A stretch of 64,000 bases of DNA from Maea johnstoni (GCA_963942565.1 OZ012685.1:57451917-57515916), one strand, 5' to 3'. Numbered from the stretch's first letter, positions 34,981 to 48,900 are shown. Numbers and translations are program-made. The notes: generated by a model not told the origin, from the sequence alone.

Positions 34981-37900
34981 GTGAAGATTCTCAATGTTGC
35001 CGAAAAAAACGATGCGGCGAAATCGCTTGCTGAGATTATGTCAGGTGGTCATTTCAGAAGGGTGAGTAAGACCGGTCAAATTGTACTTCACAAACTTGCT
35101 TCGTGTACGTACCAATCGACTTGTGCGAGCACGAATAATAGTGGGGATGAACGAATCCCAGTCAAAGGGATGGGGGGGGGGGGGGGTAGTTCGAGCAACT
35201 CTAACAGTGGCACCGGCCGATGTTTCCTATATGCTATGTCTATTGGCCTACACCACCGTTAGAGTTCCCAGCATTTAAAAAAGTGAACTTGCGCCAAGAA
35301 AACTGGGCGCTCATATTTATAACCTGAAACACCCCCCAAAACCAGTCACGTTCGTATCCTACCTTATTTCTTTGTATAATTACATCTTTATTTGATGAAA
35401 ATCCGTAGCCTGGTGCCTGTATGGCACAATGTTAAAGTTGAGGCGATCAGGCTTGTGGGGTTTACGTCTCCATTGGCGGATGCTTAATATGCACGCATGC
35501 GCACATGAGAAGGGAATCCCCAGCTAAAAACTAAGCGAGCAGTGGACGTGTGCGGAAGAGCTGCCCAACGTGAAAAATAAAATGTAGAGAAATATGATAA
35601 AGGTGGGAAATCTTAAAAATATGTTGTGCCAAACCTGAAATATGTCTTATTTTTCACGTTGGGCAGCTCATCCTCACACATCCACTGCTCGCTTAGTTTT
35701 TAGCTGGGGATTCCCTTCTCATGTGCGCATGCGTGCATATTAAGCATCCGCCAATGGAGACGTAAACTCCACAAGTCTGATCGCCTCAACTTTAACATTG
35801 TGCCATACAGGCACCAGGCTACGGATTTTCATCAAATAAAGATGTAATTATACAAAGAAATAAGGTAGGATACGAACGTGACTAGTTTTGGGGGGTGTTT
35901 CAGGTTATAAATATGAGCGCCCAGTTTTCTTGGCGCAAGTTCACTTTTTTAAATGCTGGGAACTCTAACGGTGGTGTAGGCCAATAGACATAGCATATAG
36001 GAAACATCTGCCGGTGCCACTGTTAGAGTTGCTCGAACTAGGGGGGGGGGGGCGGGGGGGGGGGGGGGGCGGATTTTGCCACCTACCCCCCCCCATATCT
36101 GAATACCTACGCCCTGAATTCTGAATAGTTTTTGTTCGCCCCCCATCATTTTTTTAAATGGATCAGCTCGGAGGAAATGTGTTATTTTTGACTACCCAGG
36201 ACACCCCCTACCCCCATATTCTTAATTGTCATTATTCCCCCCCCCTCCCTTTACCCAAATTCTGAATTGTTTTCCGCCACCCCCACTAAATGTTTAAATG
36301 GATCAGTTTGGAGGAACCCTCCTTAAAGTCTGAACCCCACCCCCTCCCCAAATTCTTATTTGGCATTATTGCTCCCTCCCGACTCCCCCAAATTCTCAAA
36401 TTGTTTTTGCCCAATGAAAAAAATGATTTGCTCAATGAAAAAACTGCCCCCCCCCCCCTCCAAAATCTGAATACCCAGGACCTCCCTCCCCCGAATTCTT
36501 AATTGTTTTCCGCCGCCCCCACCACATTAGTGCTAGTTTCAATGAGGAAAATGTCGAACCGAACCGATTCTGAAATTATATCAATTCCGATTCCGATTCC
36601 GATTCTTAGGCCTAAAAAAATAAATTGTTTGTTTCCTGTAACACCCCAGGAAAAATTAGGGTAGGTAGGTAGGAAAATGTTTTTATTTTAAGAAATCTTT
36701 TTAGTGATAAATGGTAGCCTCACAGTTGAGCTGTTCATGTTTTTCATTCGGAATACCATGTTTTTGATTCAAAATGTCATAAAAAGATTTCGGGTAGGGC
36801 CAAAAATATAGGGTAGGTAGGGTTACAGGAAACAAACAATTTTTTTTTAGGCCTTAGCGTTGTTTTGGTCTCTCAAAGGAAAATCATGATGTAATTGTCA
36901 GAATTGTAATTGTCAGAACTTGACTAATGACTGCTAAGAGAAGAAACCAAGGAGTGATAAGTTAGCAGTTATCTAACAGTGAATGACCATGGATTTATCT
37001 GATGAGAGGGGCCTGTATTTTCCAGCTGGCCAGCAATTATTTGATTAAATAAATACTGTTTCATCTAGAAAGGATTTTAACTTTAAAATTTCTTTTACTA
37101 AAAAGATCTAATACAGATCAATAAATTTCTTTTGAAACTTACATGAACAACCTTCCAGTGTTTCCGGTTGACATGTTTCCACATGTTTGTAGTGCATGTA
37201 TTGTATGACAAGGCACAGTCACATATCTTACAATATACATGACCTTTCTCTCTAGTGCCCGAGCGATTAACTTTAAAATGAAAAGAATTCCAGATGCCAG
37301 ATTTCTTTCCCTTCTGGGGCGTGAAATCTTCGTAGATATTTTGTTCTGACATGTGTGCTCTGTTGTTGGAAGCGCATGCAATTTATAGCCCCCATCCAAA
37401 CCGGTTCATGATATAGCACTGGCACATATTGTCAGCTGTATGATGCGGTGCACCGGTTATTTGAAACAAATGCATCCATCTAGGTCACGGGTCATGGCTT
37501 GCCGGGAAGCTGTCATTAGGATGTCATTAACAGGCAGTAAACCGCCTGGAGAGCATCTAGAAAGGTAATAAAGCAATTAAGAATGCCCATTCCTATTCTG
37601 GCTTCTCATAAATGTGTATCCATACATAGCGACTCTTTGATATGTCAGTTCTGATCAGCAGCTAAGTACCGATGCGGCCAGTCAATCCTCAGTGATTCCA
37701 GCCCTACACCACATCTTTAAATGGATCAGCTTGGAGGAAATTTTGCCGGTCTGGCTTCAACCTTGTGATTGATTTATAAGAGAGCAGTTGAATCTTGTGA
37801 GAACAGAGTATCTGTACAGCCTGTAGGAACTTCCAAGTGTGTATAAGAGCTTCATTTGATGTTGCCTCAGATTTCTCATTCTTTTGCAGAGAGAGGGCAT

Positions 37901-40900
37901 CTCAAAGTTCAACAAAATCTATGAATACGAGTACAACATCTTGAACCAAAATGCAACTATGGTTATGACCTCTGTCTCTGGACATCTGCTAACCCATGAA
38001 TTTGTAGGGCAATACAAGAAGTGGTAAGTAGTTTTGTAATTAATGATTTACTAAATAATTCACTAATTAATGATTTACTTCAAATTTTCAATCTTCTTTT
38101 TGTCAATGTCCTTATCTCACAGTTGGTATTTTGATATATTGCTAGATTCGCAATGATTTCACAAGAAAGAGTTGTTTACCTAAACCTTAGAGAACATGCT
38201 ACCTCTAATTGCCAGTATTGCATACTGATAATTCATATTTTGATGCCTGACTCTCATAACAATAAGATGATCTTTTATGATGGAAATCATAGTCAATAAA
38301 TATACATACATAAGGGCTGTCTATTGGCCAGCAAAAGTAAATATTGAGATGATTTCCTGTTACTTTAACACTAATTTCTTTATCAGTCCATAAGGCAACA
38401 TAAAACAAAATTTGAAACTCTCCTACTAAAACATGTCACACACACACTGAGTATTCATGTTGAGAATGTTGAAGCTAGTTATTAACAATGAATTAATTGC
38501 TATTGTTTGCCTTGTAGGTATGGCTGTAGTGCTACTGCCCTTTTTGATGCCCCAATGCAGAAACATTGCCCTGACAGATATGTGGACATTAAGGTAATCA
38601 TAGTAGACTTGTTTTCACTCAGAGTCTTTTAGAATTGCTATGAAGTTACTGGATTACAAATTGCTGGTTTTACATCAAGGAGTTATTTTTACTTGTCCTT
38701 CTGACAAGTGATTATGAAGTCTTAGTTATTTTCTCCATCTTTTAATAACAAGTGAACATTAGTAAAAAGAATTGTCCCAAAGTGTTGGACTGAAAACTCG
38801 TCAAAAAAGTCAGATTGGAGTAAAAAAGGACAATTGTATAGGCTTTTATAGCACTACTTGCTAATGCCTATCTGCATTCATTTGTCCATCAAGCAAGGAT
38901 ATATACTTGCCCAATTGGTGCTTATACTTACCCTCAGACGATCAAAGAACCCTTAACCCCTATCCTGCTTATCACAACAATTGTCATGATGCGCAGCAGT
39001 GGGAGTACGTGCCTATAGGTTTCACAGCATTATAAGGGTTAATGTTCTGCAGAGATGAGTGCTGAATTTGAAGTTGTTTACATTGTTGGTCAGAGGATGC
39101 CTGCCATTATGAAAAATCTAGCTTATGCAGTCAACTCTTTATTATTCAGTTACCAATATCTTCACTGCATTGCACTTCTTGCCAGAATTGAGGAAAAAGA
39201 AATATGCAAAAATGTGACAAAGCATGTTCAGTACAGATTAAGTGAGAAAAGAATATTAAAAATGGAAACAGATAAAAGGAAGAAGTCTAAGCATGAAGGG
39301 ATACTATCTGTGATATGTTACTTTTCAAAAATGGGTTTCTTGAAGAAGTTTAGTATAACTTATCCCTGGATTTGCTACTGTTTGCAGAGAACACTGGAAA
39401 GGGAGATCCGAGGCTGCCAGTCCCTGATCATCTGGACTGATGGAGACAGAGAAGGAGAAAACATTGGAATGGAGATAGTGGACGTATGCAAAGCAGGTAA
39501 ATAAGACATACATTCATCACACTTAAACCCATTCATGCTTAGGGTTGGTTACCATTAAGAGGTAAAAGTATTGGTACCGATATTGTTTCAACAAAGCACT
39601 GTGCCATACCGTTTCATTCCTTAAAGGTACTCCTAATGATACTAACCACTGTGAAGATATCATTTATTAGGGATTGTCCAGGATCCTAAACATGACTATT
39701 CAAGACCAGATTTATAAGGTGATTCTTGAAAAAATACAGTTAAACTAATGTACCGTTTCATTGTTACCGGTCCCATACTGTACCGTTTCGTTCTTATAAG
39801 TAAGTATCCATCCATATTCATGCTTCAAAGTTCCTTTAGAAATTGTTGTTTGGATCTATGATACTTTTGGCAAAAGCTTAGTTATATTTAAGTATTGAGC
39901 CTAGATTTTATTTGTTACTATTTGGTGGATGTATTAAGAGTAGTCAAACATGGTTTATCCTTTACACATTTGCAAATCAGACTAACAATATTTTGTACCT
40001 TGTCATTTTAGTCAAGCCTGGGATACGAGTCCACAGGGCAAGATTCTCAGAAATCACAAGACAGTAAGTTTAAGTTTTCTTATTTCTCATTCTATTCAAT
40101 TTCATATAAAATGGTAGCTTCTGCAGTGTGGAGTATGAAATCTATTTTATATGAGAGAGGCAAAACTGGGGTGCTGGAAATAACCCCAATTATGGAGTAA
40201 AAAGTTCATCTCTTGCTGTAAAAATTACAGAGGTAATTCATTGAAGATAAAAAAGAACCATCTCATTTCAAATCCTTGGCATCAATGGCATGAGATAAGT
40301 AGATTATGAATATATAATGTGTGTATATGTGTGTGTAATTTTGATATCTTCCCCTGTCCCCTAAATTTATTGTTTTGTTATGTATCTTGATTTTCCTCAC
40401 TTCTCTAATTGACTTGATGACCTCTGTGTTCCAGGGCTGTGGCACAAGCCTGTAGGAATCTCAAACCACCTGATCAGAATGTTAGTGATGCAGTAGACAT
40501 CAGGTCAGAGCTGGATCTCAGAATAGGTAAAATATTCACCTAAATATGCTAGTACTGATGTTTTCAATTATAATTTTTCTCTACCAAATGTAAGCTAATT
40601 ATGTGTTACCTTTTACAAAAAAGGTAAATAAATGATTTATTTCGTAATTCTTGAATATATGATATTAGAATTCATAATTCATAATTGGTCAATGTCACAA
40701 CAAGTATCTTAGATATTGGGTTTACATAATCTAATGTATATGCAAATCAGGGTGATAACATAGCATAGCAATGTAGAAACGCAAAGTTGTGGTCACAATG
40801 AGAGGTTTCACTGTAGGATATTTGCATCATTGCCTTACCACCAAGCTATTCAGGTATAAGCTGGGTCTTAGCCAGTATTTAGAACCTGGGTGCCCAGAAT

Positions 40901-42886
40901 TGGCAATTGTTAAATTTTTGGACGTCCACTTTTTTAAGGGGAACCACAATATACTCAGCTTTCACCTATTAACATGTATAAATTTATCAAAATAAGGCAT
41001 AATATCCTTATACAAGCTCATGGGGACTATATGGAGATGAAAAAATTCAATTATATGCTTGAGATTGACATTTTAAGAAATTCCTCACCAAAAACCTTGG
41101 TGTGTTGAGGGGAGCTTTTTGAGGGTTTGGGTGGTCAAAAGACGCCCAGATGCCCTGCTGGTTTAGACTATAGGTAAAAGTTTACTTACATAGATAAGTC
41201 CTCTACAATTCTCACCTTTGCAGGTGCTGCCTTCACCCGCTTCCAGACCCAGAGGCTGCAGAAGGTGTTCCCTGAGGCGCTGTCGGAGCGTCTCATCAGC
41301 TATGGCAGCTGCCAGTTTCCTACCCTGGGCTTCGTCGTGGAGAGATATAAACAAGTGCAGGCGTTTATACCAGAGCCCTTCTGGAAAATCAAAGGTGAGA
41401 CACAAAATTCATAAATAGGGATAGGTACCAGTACTCTATACAAAACCAAATACCAGTATCAAATGTAAAAAATTATTTTATCACAAAAGTTGAGAATTGT
41501 ATCGTTAACTGTTTGAAATATACATAAAATTGACTTAGTTACTACCTGGACGTCTCTGCGCAAAGTTCACTATTTATCAGTGACATTGCCAAAGTTGACT
41601 GTGTTAAATTTCAGAATTTAGGTCTATGGGAGGCAGTCAATATTATTTGAAATATTGTTAAGGTTCTGTATCGTGATGGAAATATAAGTTTTGTATTGTA
41701 TCGTCAAAGTTTTAAAGTTGCCAATCCCTATTCATATATCAGATGGATATTTCGACTGAAAATTATGGTGAGAATATCTTTGAATGTAGGATCTTACAAG
41801 TAGGATTGTTGTTTTGTTCACTCCTTACGGACTGGTTGTGGAACAAAACATGCTTATCTTACTTATTTTAATTTCAACTACTATTCCATGAATGTTGGTT
41901 GGGTTGTTATTTAGAAATCCATATTATTTACTATGAAGATGAACTTTTTAAACCTGCAAACTTTTTCAATAGTTTTACCTGATAACTTTCTATGAAATAC
42001 ACACATTTAAAAAGGGCTTGGCAGATTTCAACTTGCTCTAGCTACTACCTCATGTAATCTTGATTCTCTTATTGTTGTTTCTCATGTCTGTTACTTTATC
42101 TTTCATTCAGTATCACACCAAACTGAAGATGGAATGGTGGACTTTACTTGGAAAAGGTAGGCAGTTCATCTGGACTTTAAAAGCTTCATAAACATTTATT
42201 TTTTCCACATTGGCTTGTATCTCTTTGTCAATACTTTGTAAAAATCAGCATCACAAAAATGAAATAAATTTAAAATTGATTTGAAAAAAAAGTGAGGTTA
42301 ACACATTAATCTTTACACCATTAACATTAAAAGAGCTATCAGTGAATTAACATTAAAAGAGCTATCAGTGAGATAAGGCTTTCTCTTTTTGGAAGATGTG
42401 TTAGTCTTGAAAAAGACTGTTGGGTTTAGGTTGTGCTATAGTTGATGAGCGTGCCGCTCAGTTCTCATTCTCACTATCACTCTCGTTGTCGTCATCAGTA
42501 GAGGGCGCTGAAGACGGCTCCTTCTCTCGCCTGACGATTTCGTCCCGCATGGCTGTCATGAGTTCCAGCTGCTTGCAGGCGTAGTGGTAGAACATCATCT
42601 TGACGTTTGTCATGACGCCGATCCTCATGTGCAAGCTGTACCTGAACGCATGCTTGTGGTCCTTCACTGCCCTGTGGTAGCGGACTTCCATGTCGTGGAG
42701 CCTCTGCTCCAGTAGCTCCATCTGGCGGTGGGCGCGGTTGAAACGCCCCTTGCTGGACTCAAACTCATCCATCAGGGCGTCAAGGCAGTTGTCAAACATA
42801 CTGCTGGCTGTGCTCTCTGACACGTGTCTGGTTGTCATGGATTCAGCGTGTGAATTGTGTAGTCTCAAGGTTTAAGTGATCTGTGC

Positions 42887-42920
<34 letters not shown>

Positions 42921-45900
42921 TAAGTAGTAGTAGTAGTAGTAGTAGATATTTCAGGAGAAATCTCTGGCTGACTTCTGTCAGGGTACAAGTAGTGATCTGT
43001 AGTAGGGCTGTCTGTTTGTTGTCAGGGGTTCAGTGTGTGCTTTGTGTAGGCTAAGAAGTATCAGTGATCCCTACTGTAGTAGTCTGTTAAAATCTCTGGT
43101 TGTCTTCTGTCAGGGTACAAGTAGTGCAGTGTAGCAGGACAGAGAAGTGTCAAGGGTTCTGTGATATACCCAGTAGTAGTCTGATGAGTGTAGTGTCTTG
43201 CTGCTCTGTTGGATTCAGTGTGTGCACTCTGAAGCAGTTTATGGTACTGTACACCTATGAGGTAGAGGGTGGTATTTATCTGATAAGTGATGTGAAGCCA
43301 TACCCTCCAGCAGCACCCCTGGCAGTGTCAGCTCAGTGCCAACACCCTCTTCCCTGGGTAATCCCACTTCCTCCCTACCCTGCTAAGCCACAAGAAGCCA
43401 CTCCCCTAACTAGAGGGATAAGTGCCATCTGGTGGCAAACATGTACACTTGTTTAGCACAAACATCTATTGAAATGCAATCAAAGTGCCTTTGTAGGTAA
43501 TCTATTGATGTTATTTTTGTACCACTAATTGCATTTTGATTATGATTGGTTAATTGGCAGGTGGATTTCAAGAGAGATTCCCTTGCAGTTCTAAAAAGTG
43601 CTCCCTCCAATATGTATGTAAATATTATCCTTTAAATATGCCTGTTAGTGGTTAGATAACTAGAAAGATATAGTAAGTTGTTTTTCTGAGAAATGAATAC
43701 AACTTAAAGAACATATCTCTCTAGACATTGCCAATTCTATTTAGCTTACTGTTGCTGTTGTAGGTGAAGGGAAAGTCTGACCTTTGTAGATTTGTGATTA
43801 CCTGCAAGGTTTGGAACTACTTAATTGATCATATTCTTTTCATCTAGAGACATGTGGAAGATTAAGTTGCCTAAAAAGCTAGTGGATTATCTATATTTGC
43901 CTCAACAAGTAGCTCATGTGATCAAGTAATTCACATCATTTACGGCTGCTTCAAAGGGCACAGTGATCCTTATATGATGTTAATTGCTCCTGGTTAATCC
44001 TGAAAATGCAATTAGCAAGTGTTCCTGTGTAGTGCTGAATGTGTTAGGAAGCCAGTTATGTTTTTCTCACAACCACTTGTTGAAAGTCACTGTCAAAGGG
44101 TTTTGCATTGTATTTCCCAAACTTTGAAAACCATTGATCTTCATATCAAAGGCAAAACCCAGCGTACAAGTGGTCTGTTTATTCTGATTGCCAAGTTATC
44201 TTTTTCTTCTTTAACTATGTACATCATATGTGTCATGATTTATGTGAAGTTGAACATATCATAAGCAGGGACGTAAATACTTAGTATATAGATAAATATA
44301 TACATCCCTGTCATAAGATATGTTGAATAGGTTAAGCTAAGTTTTATAATTTCTAGGCCAGGTTTTTGTATGCACCCATTGAACCTTTTAGATGATGCAT
44401 ATTACATTTCCAGCTATTTCAGCTCATTTCATTCCCTTTGTTGAATTTCAGGGGAAGGTTATTTGAACACTTACCATGCCTAGTCCTGTACCAGCATGTA
44501 ACTGAGGTGAGTTCAACTAGAGTAGAGGAGATGTATGGATCACTGACAAGTCAAAGATGTGGACACATTAACTCAGTCTCATATGGTCCTAATGTATGAA
44601 TATTTGTGTGTAAATATACAATTGAGTGGAAATGATACATCTATAATTCCTACATTTTCTACATATATTGATTCTTCATTACTTGAAAATATATCTGTTA
44701 TCATTGCATCGTGATGAAATCAGTTTGTGGGCAATCTTTATGTTAGAGTACCTTGCTGTTATTGATAGATTATGACTATGGGTATAGGTTCATTAATTCG
44801 TTTGAAGTGATCATTTTGTTATCGTCTGTCAAAAAAGGTATTGCTGAATGGTTAACATTAATAGAATCTATTAATAGGTACTATCTAAAACCAATAGGTA
44901 GAAAAAAAGTTAAGATCATGCCTATTTCCAATATCTGCATTGCATACTTCAAAAGCTGCGTGGATGTTGAGATCGTGCAAGATTTCTTGGCTTTGTTGCT
45001 TTCGTCCCATCATCTGAAACCTGGTGCTGACTTCCTCCGGAGCAGTGTTGCAGAGACCCCCTATTAACTGTCATAAGAGAGCTCTGTGGTCTTAACCCTT
45101 ATGCTGCTGGTGGCTAATTTGGCCAATACAAAATGATGTTAAAATCTTGAAAAAACTCCGAAACCCTGGAATATGGGTACTCATCTGAGAGTACTCCCTG
45201 AGGGCTATCCAATGAGTACCAACATGACAAGGTTTAGATGGTTTTTAAAAATCTTTGCGTTCTTTTTTTCATCGAACATAAGTAGCCTTTGCATTGGAAG
45301 GGTTAAGTAGTACCTTCAAACAGCCTCCCTACTTCTTCACCAATGGTCCCATATCAGAGACTCAGAATGTCCAATCCCTGGTACTATAATACTTATTATG
45401 TAATTTACAGGAGCCCTTGGCTAAGGTGATTGAAGTCAAGAGTAAGAGTAAAAGCAAATGGAGGCCTCAAGCCCTGGATACTGTGGTAAGCTTATTTAGT
45501 GATTTAATGTGATAGAATATGACAAAATCTGAAATTAAGATTATGATTGCCGAGCAAGAGCCAAGGCTATTTCTGAATCAAGGAAATTTTTAAAGTTACG
45601 TTTTTAACTTTTTATTGGTCATTAAAGACCCATAAATATACAACCAAACCATGTCAGTTTATCCCCATTCTTGATTGTTGTTGGATTTTAAACATTTTAT
45701 GGCATTGGCAATCTACACCATTGCTTCACTTTCTTTAAACATTCTTTTTAAATAATACAAACTTTCATTACTACTGGAACTGCCTATTTTCTATTTAAAA
45801 TCTCTTCAACATATGCCATTACTACTTGTGTCTTGTGATGTCTTCATTCTTGACAATATGCAATATTGATAAAACATGTATTAGAAAGTCATTGCTTTGT

Positions 45901-48900
45901 CCATAGGAAATGGAAAAATTATCTTCAAGGAAGTTACGTATCAATGCCAAGGAAACCATGCAGATTGCTGAGAAATTATACACAAAAGGATTCATCAGCT
46001 ATCCTCGTACTGAGACCAACATGTTTGCCAAAGACATAGATCTGGCCAGCTTGGTGCGCATGCAGACACAGGACCAGCAGTGGGGAGGTAACTGCTCACG
46101 CTTGACACATAATCAACCAGAAAGCATTGATTCAGGAGCTAAAGATTACCATAAAAGTGGTCCCAGTTTATAAATGGTCTTAGTCAGGATTTAGAGTCTG
46201 GGGGCCCAAAATTTGAAATAGTTAAAATTTTCGGCATCCCCTTCTTCAAGAGAGACCACAATATACTCAGATTACAACCACAATTATGTATTTACTTATT
46301 GAAATAAGGCATAATATCCTTCAACAATGTCATTGGAACTTTATTGAGATTGAAAAAAAATCCTTGATATTGACATTTTAAGAAATTACTTACAAAAAGA
46401 ATTTGGTGTCCTGCAGGGTGGTTTTTGAGGGTTTCGGTTCAAAATGACACAGACTATGCCCAGGGGCCAGTTGCACCAACGTGACTCAGGCTCAAACTTA
46501 GGCTCAAGGCTCAACTTGATTGTCTACAACAATAGATGCTATTGTTGTAGACAATCAAATTGAGACTTGAGCTGGAGTTTGAGCCTGAGTCACTTTGGTG
46601 CAACTGGCCCCAGGTGTTCCATCATATTCCTACTAGTCTTGGATTGTCATACTGTTTTGCTAGTTCTCTTATCGGACCCTGTGGCTGCTTAACTTTTCTC
46701 TTTAATTCACGCAGGTCATAGTTTATGTCCTATCAAAATGTGAAAGGAACAGGTATGAATTGACCCTATTCCCAGTATGGATTTCTCTGGATCTATGAAG
46801 CTCAAATCTAGCACAAACTGAAATCTGGACTTGAAAACATAAAATTTGCCTTTACGAGTGACTATAATTCAATAAGTTTGTGTCCTCAGCTTCATCCTGT
46901 ATGTGATATTTCCCTAACTTCAGTATGATGATTGTCTGTTGAGTTAACTTATCATGATATACCACCTGTCTGCTTGTAGGCTTTGCAGGCAGGATTCTGG
47001 AGGAAGGTGGACCAACTCCTAGGAATGGGAAAAAGACAGATAATGCCCATCCTCCCATTCATCCAATTAAATACACAGACACACTACAGGTAAATATGAG
47101 AGAAATATGAACAGCTAAACCTGTTACAATAGACATTTGTCTTTACATCCTCCCACTCATCCAATTAAATACACAGACACTCTGCAGGTAAATATGAGAG
47201 AAATATGAACTAGGGATGTCATCGATAGTCGCCAAGTCGATGCACCGCTAGGTATGACCCTGTCGATAGTCGCATCGATAAGGCAACCGTATCGATGCGG
47301 CAGAATCGACAAAATTTAACCCCAAATGCCGCTACATTTGGGGGTTAAGTTCTACAGCCAAAAATCATGAGCGATCACTCAGCCTCAACATACCAACGGC
47401 CGTTACCTTTTATGGTTATGTTTTACGTTGTACTACGGCTCTCAGCCGTAAGTACACGCAAAACCATGAGCGGTAGATCGATTCGCTCACCAAAACAAAC
47501 GGGCGCCATTTTATTTTACTGCGCACATAGAAATCGCAGTACGTTCAGAACAACAAATGTTTGAAACGTTCGCTAAACGTACTGCTCATCAAGTGCACAG
47601 TATTCGAGATACGAACGTTTCCAACGTTCGTGTCTCAAATGAGCAAACGTAATAGACATACAATGTGGCTAAAGATGAAATTAATACAAATAACAGCCAC
47701 AAAACGAATTCAATTCAAAGTAGAATGAATTGTAATAGGTATAAAAGAATAAATCAAATATAAAGGAAAATGATAACCAAATTAGATTAAGTAATAAATG
47801 TATTCAAATGAAATAAAAATAGAATAAAATAAATCATGATAGATTATAATAATTGATGAATGCATAATTACAGAATTAATTAATTAATTTGATCTTTGAT
47901 GAATGAATTAAAAAGGCAAGAATGTCCTTTATTTTGAGCAATTACTAGGTAATTAATTAAGCCCAACGAGCACGTTACGGTGAAGCGAATCGAATCGAAT
48001 CGTATCGAAAAATATAGCGATTAATCGATCAATAAAATCTCATATCAATGACATCACTAATATGAACAGCTAAACCTGGTACAATAGACATTTGTCTTTA
48101 CATCCTCCCACTCATCCAATTAAATACACAGACACTCTGCAGGTAAATATGAGAGAAATATGAACAGCTAAACCTGTTACAATAGACATTTGTCTTTACA
48201 TCCTCCCACTCATCCAATTAAATACACAGACGCTCTACAGGTAAATATGAGAGAAATATGAACAATTAAATACACAGACACTCTGCAGGTAAATATGAGA
48301 GAAATATCAACACTGTTAAACCTGTTACAAGAGACCTTTGGCTTGAGATCCTCCCAATCATTCAATTAAATACATGGCCACTCTACAGGTAAATATGAGA
48401 GAAATATGAACAATTAACTTGTTACAATGGACCTTGGCTTGACATCTTCCCAATCATCCCTTTAAATACACCAACATATTTATAAACCAACAGTCAAATT
48501 TTCCGCATATAAAATAATGTGCTTTGCTGGCATCTGCCTTTGATGCTCAGTTTCATTATTGCATACTGATGTTGAGTGACAAGTGATCCTATCATGTCAG
48601 CATGTTGTACGATACTAGCATAGGGATCGTATTTCCAAATAAAGGTGCACAGTTTAATTAATGTGAATTCCAGGGGTGCGCAAATCTGCATCAATGTAAC
48701 TGCCGCAAAATTAACATGGTATACAGTTAACAGTAGGGCAATCATTTGAATTACCTTTATTTCAAATAAGTTTCAAGTAAAGTTTTAACCTTGCAACTTC
48801 TCTGTATTATTCCTGTAATCATTGCTATTGCTTTTTGTAGGGCAATGAGAAGAAAGTGTATGAGTTTATTGTCCGCCACTTCCTGGCTTGCTGTTATAAG

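Noticed and set aside
42458-42838. MID1IP1/Spot14 family membership of the nested frame
   Set aside because: Single-exon layout and a YxYxxxxLxxxxxxRxxI-like stretch recall that family, but the order of motifs does not match, so no family is claimed.
43847-43930. Possible extra TOP3A exon after a catctag acceptor ([11 protein letters not shown]...)
   Set aside because: The encoded peptide has no counterpart in TOP3A and runs to a stop without a donor. The acceptor at 44451 continues the conserved [13 protein letters not shown] sequence.
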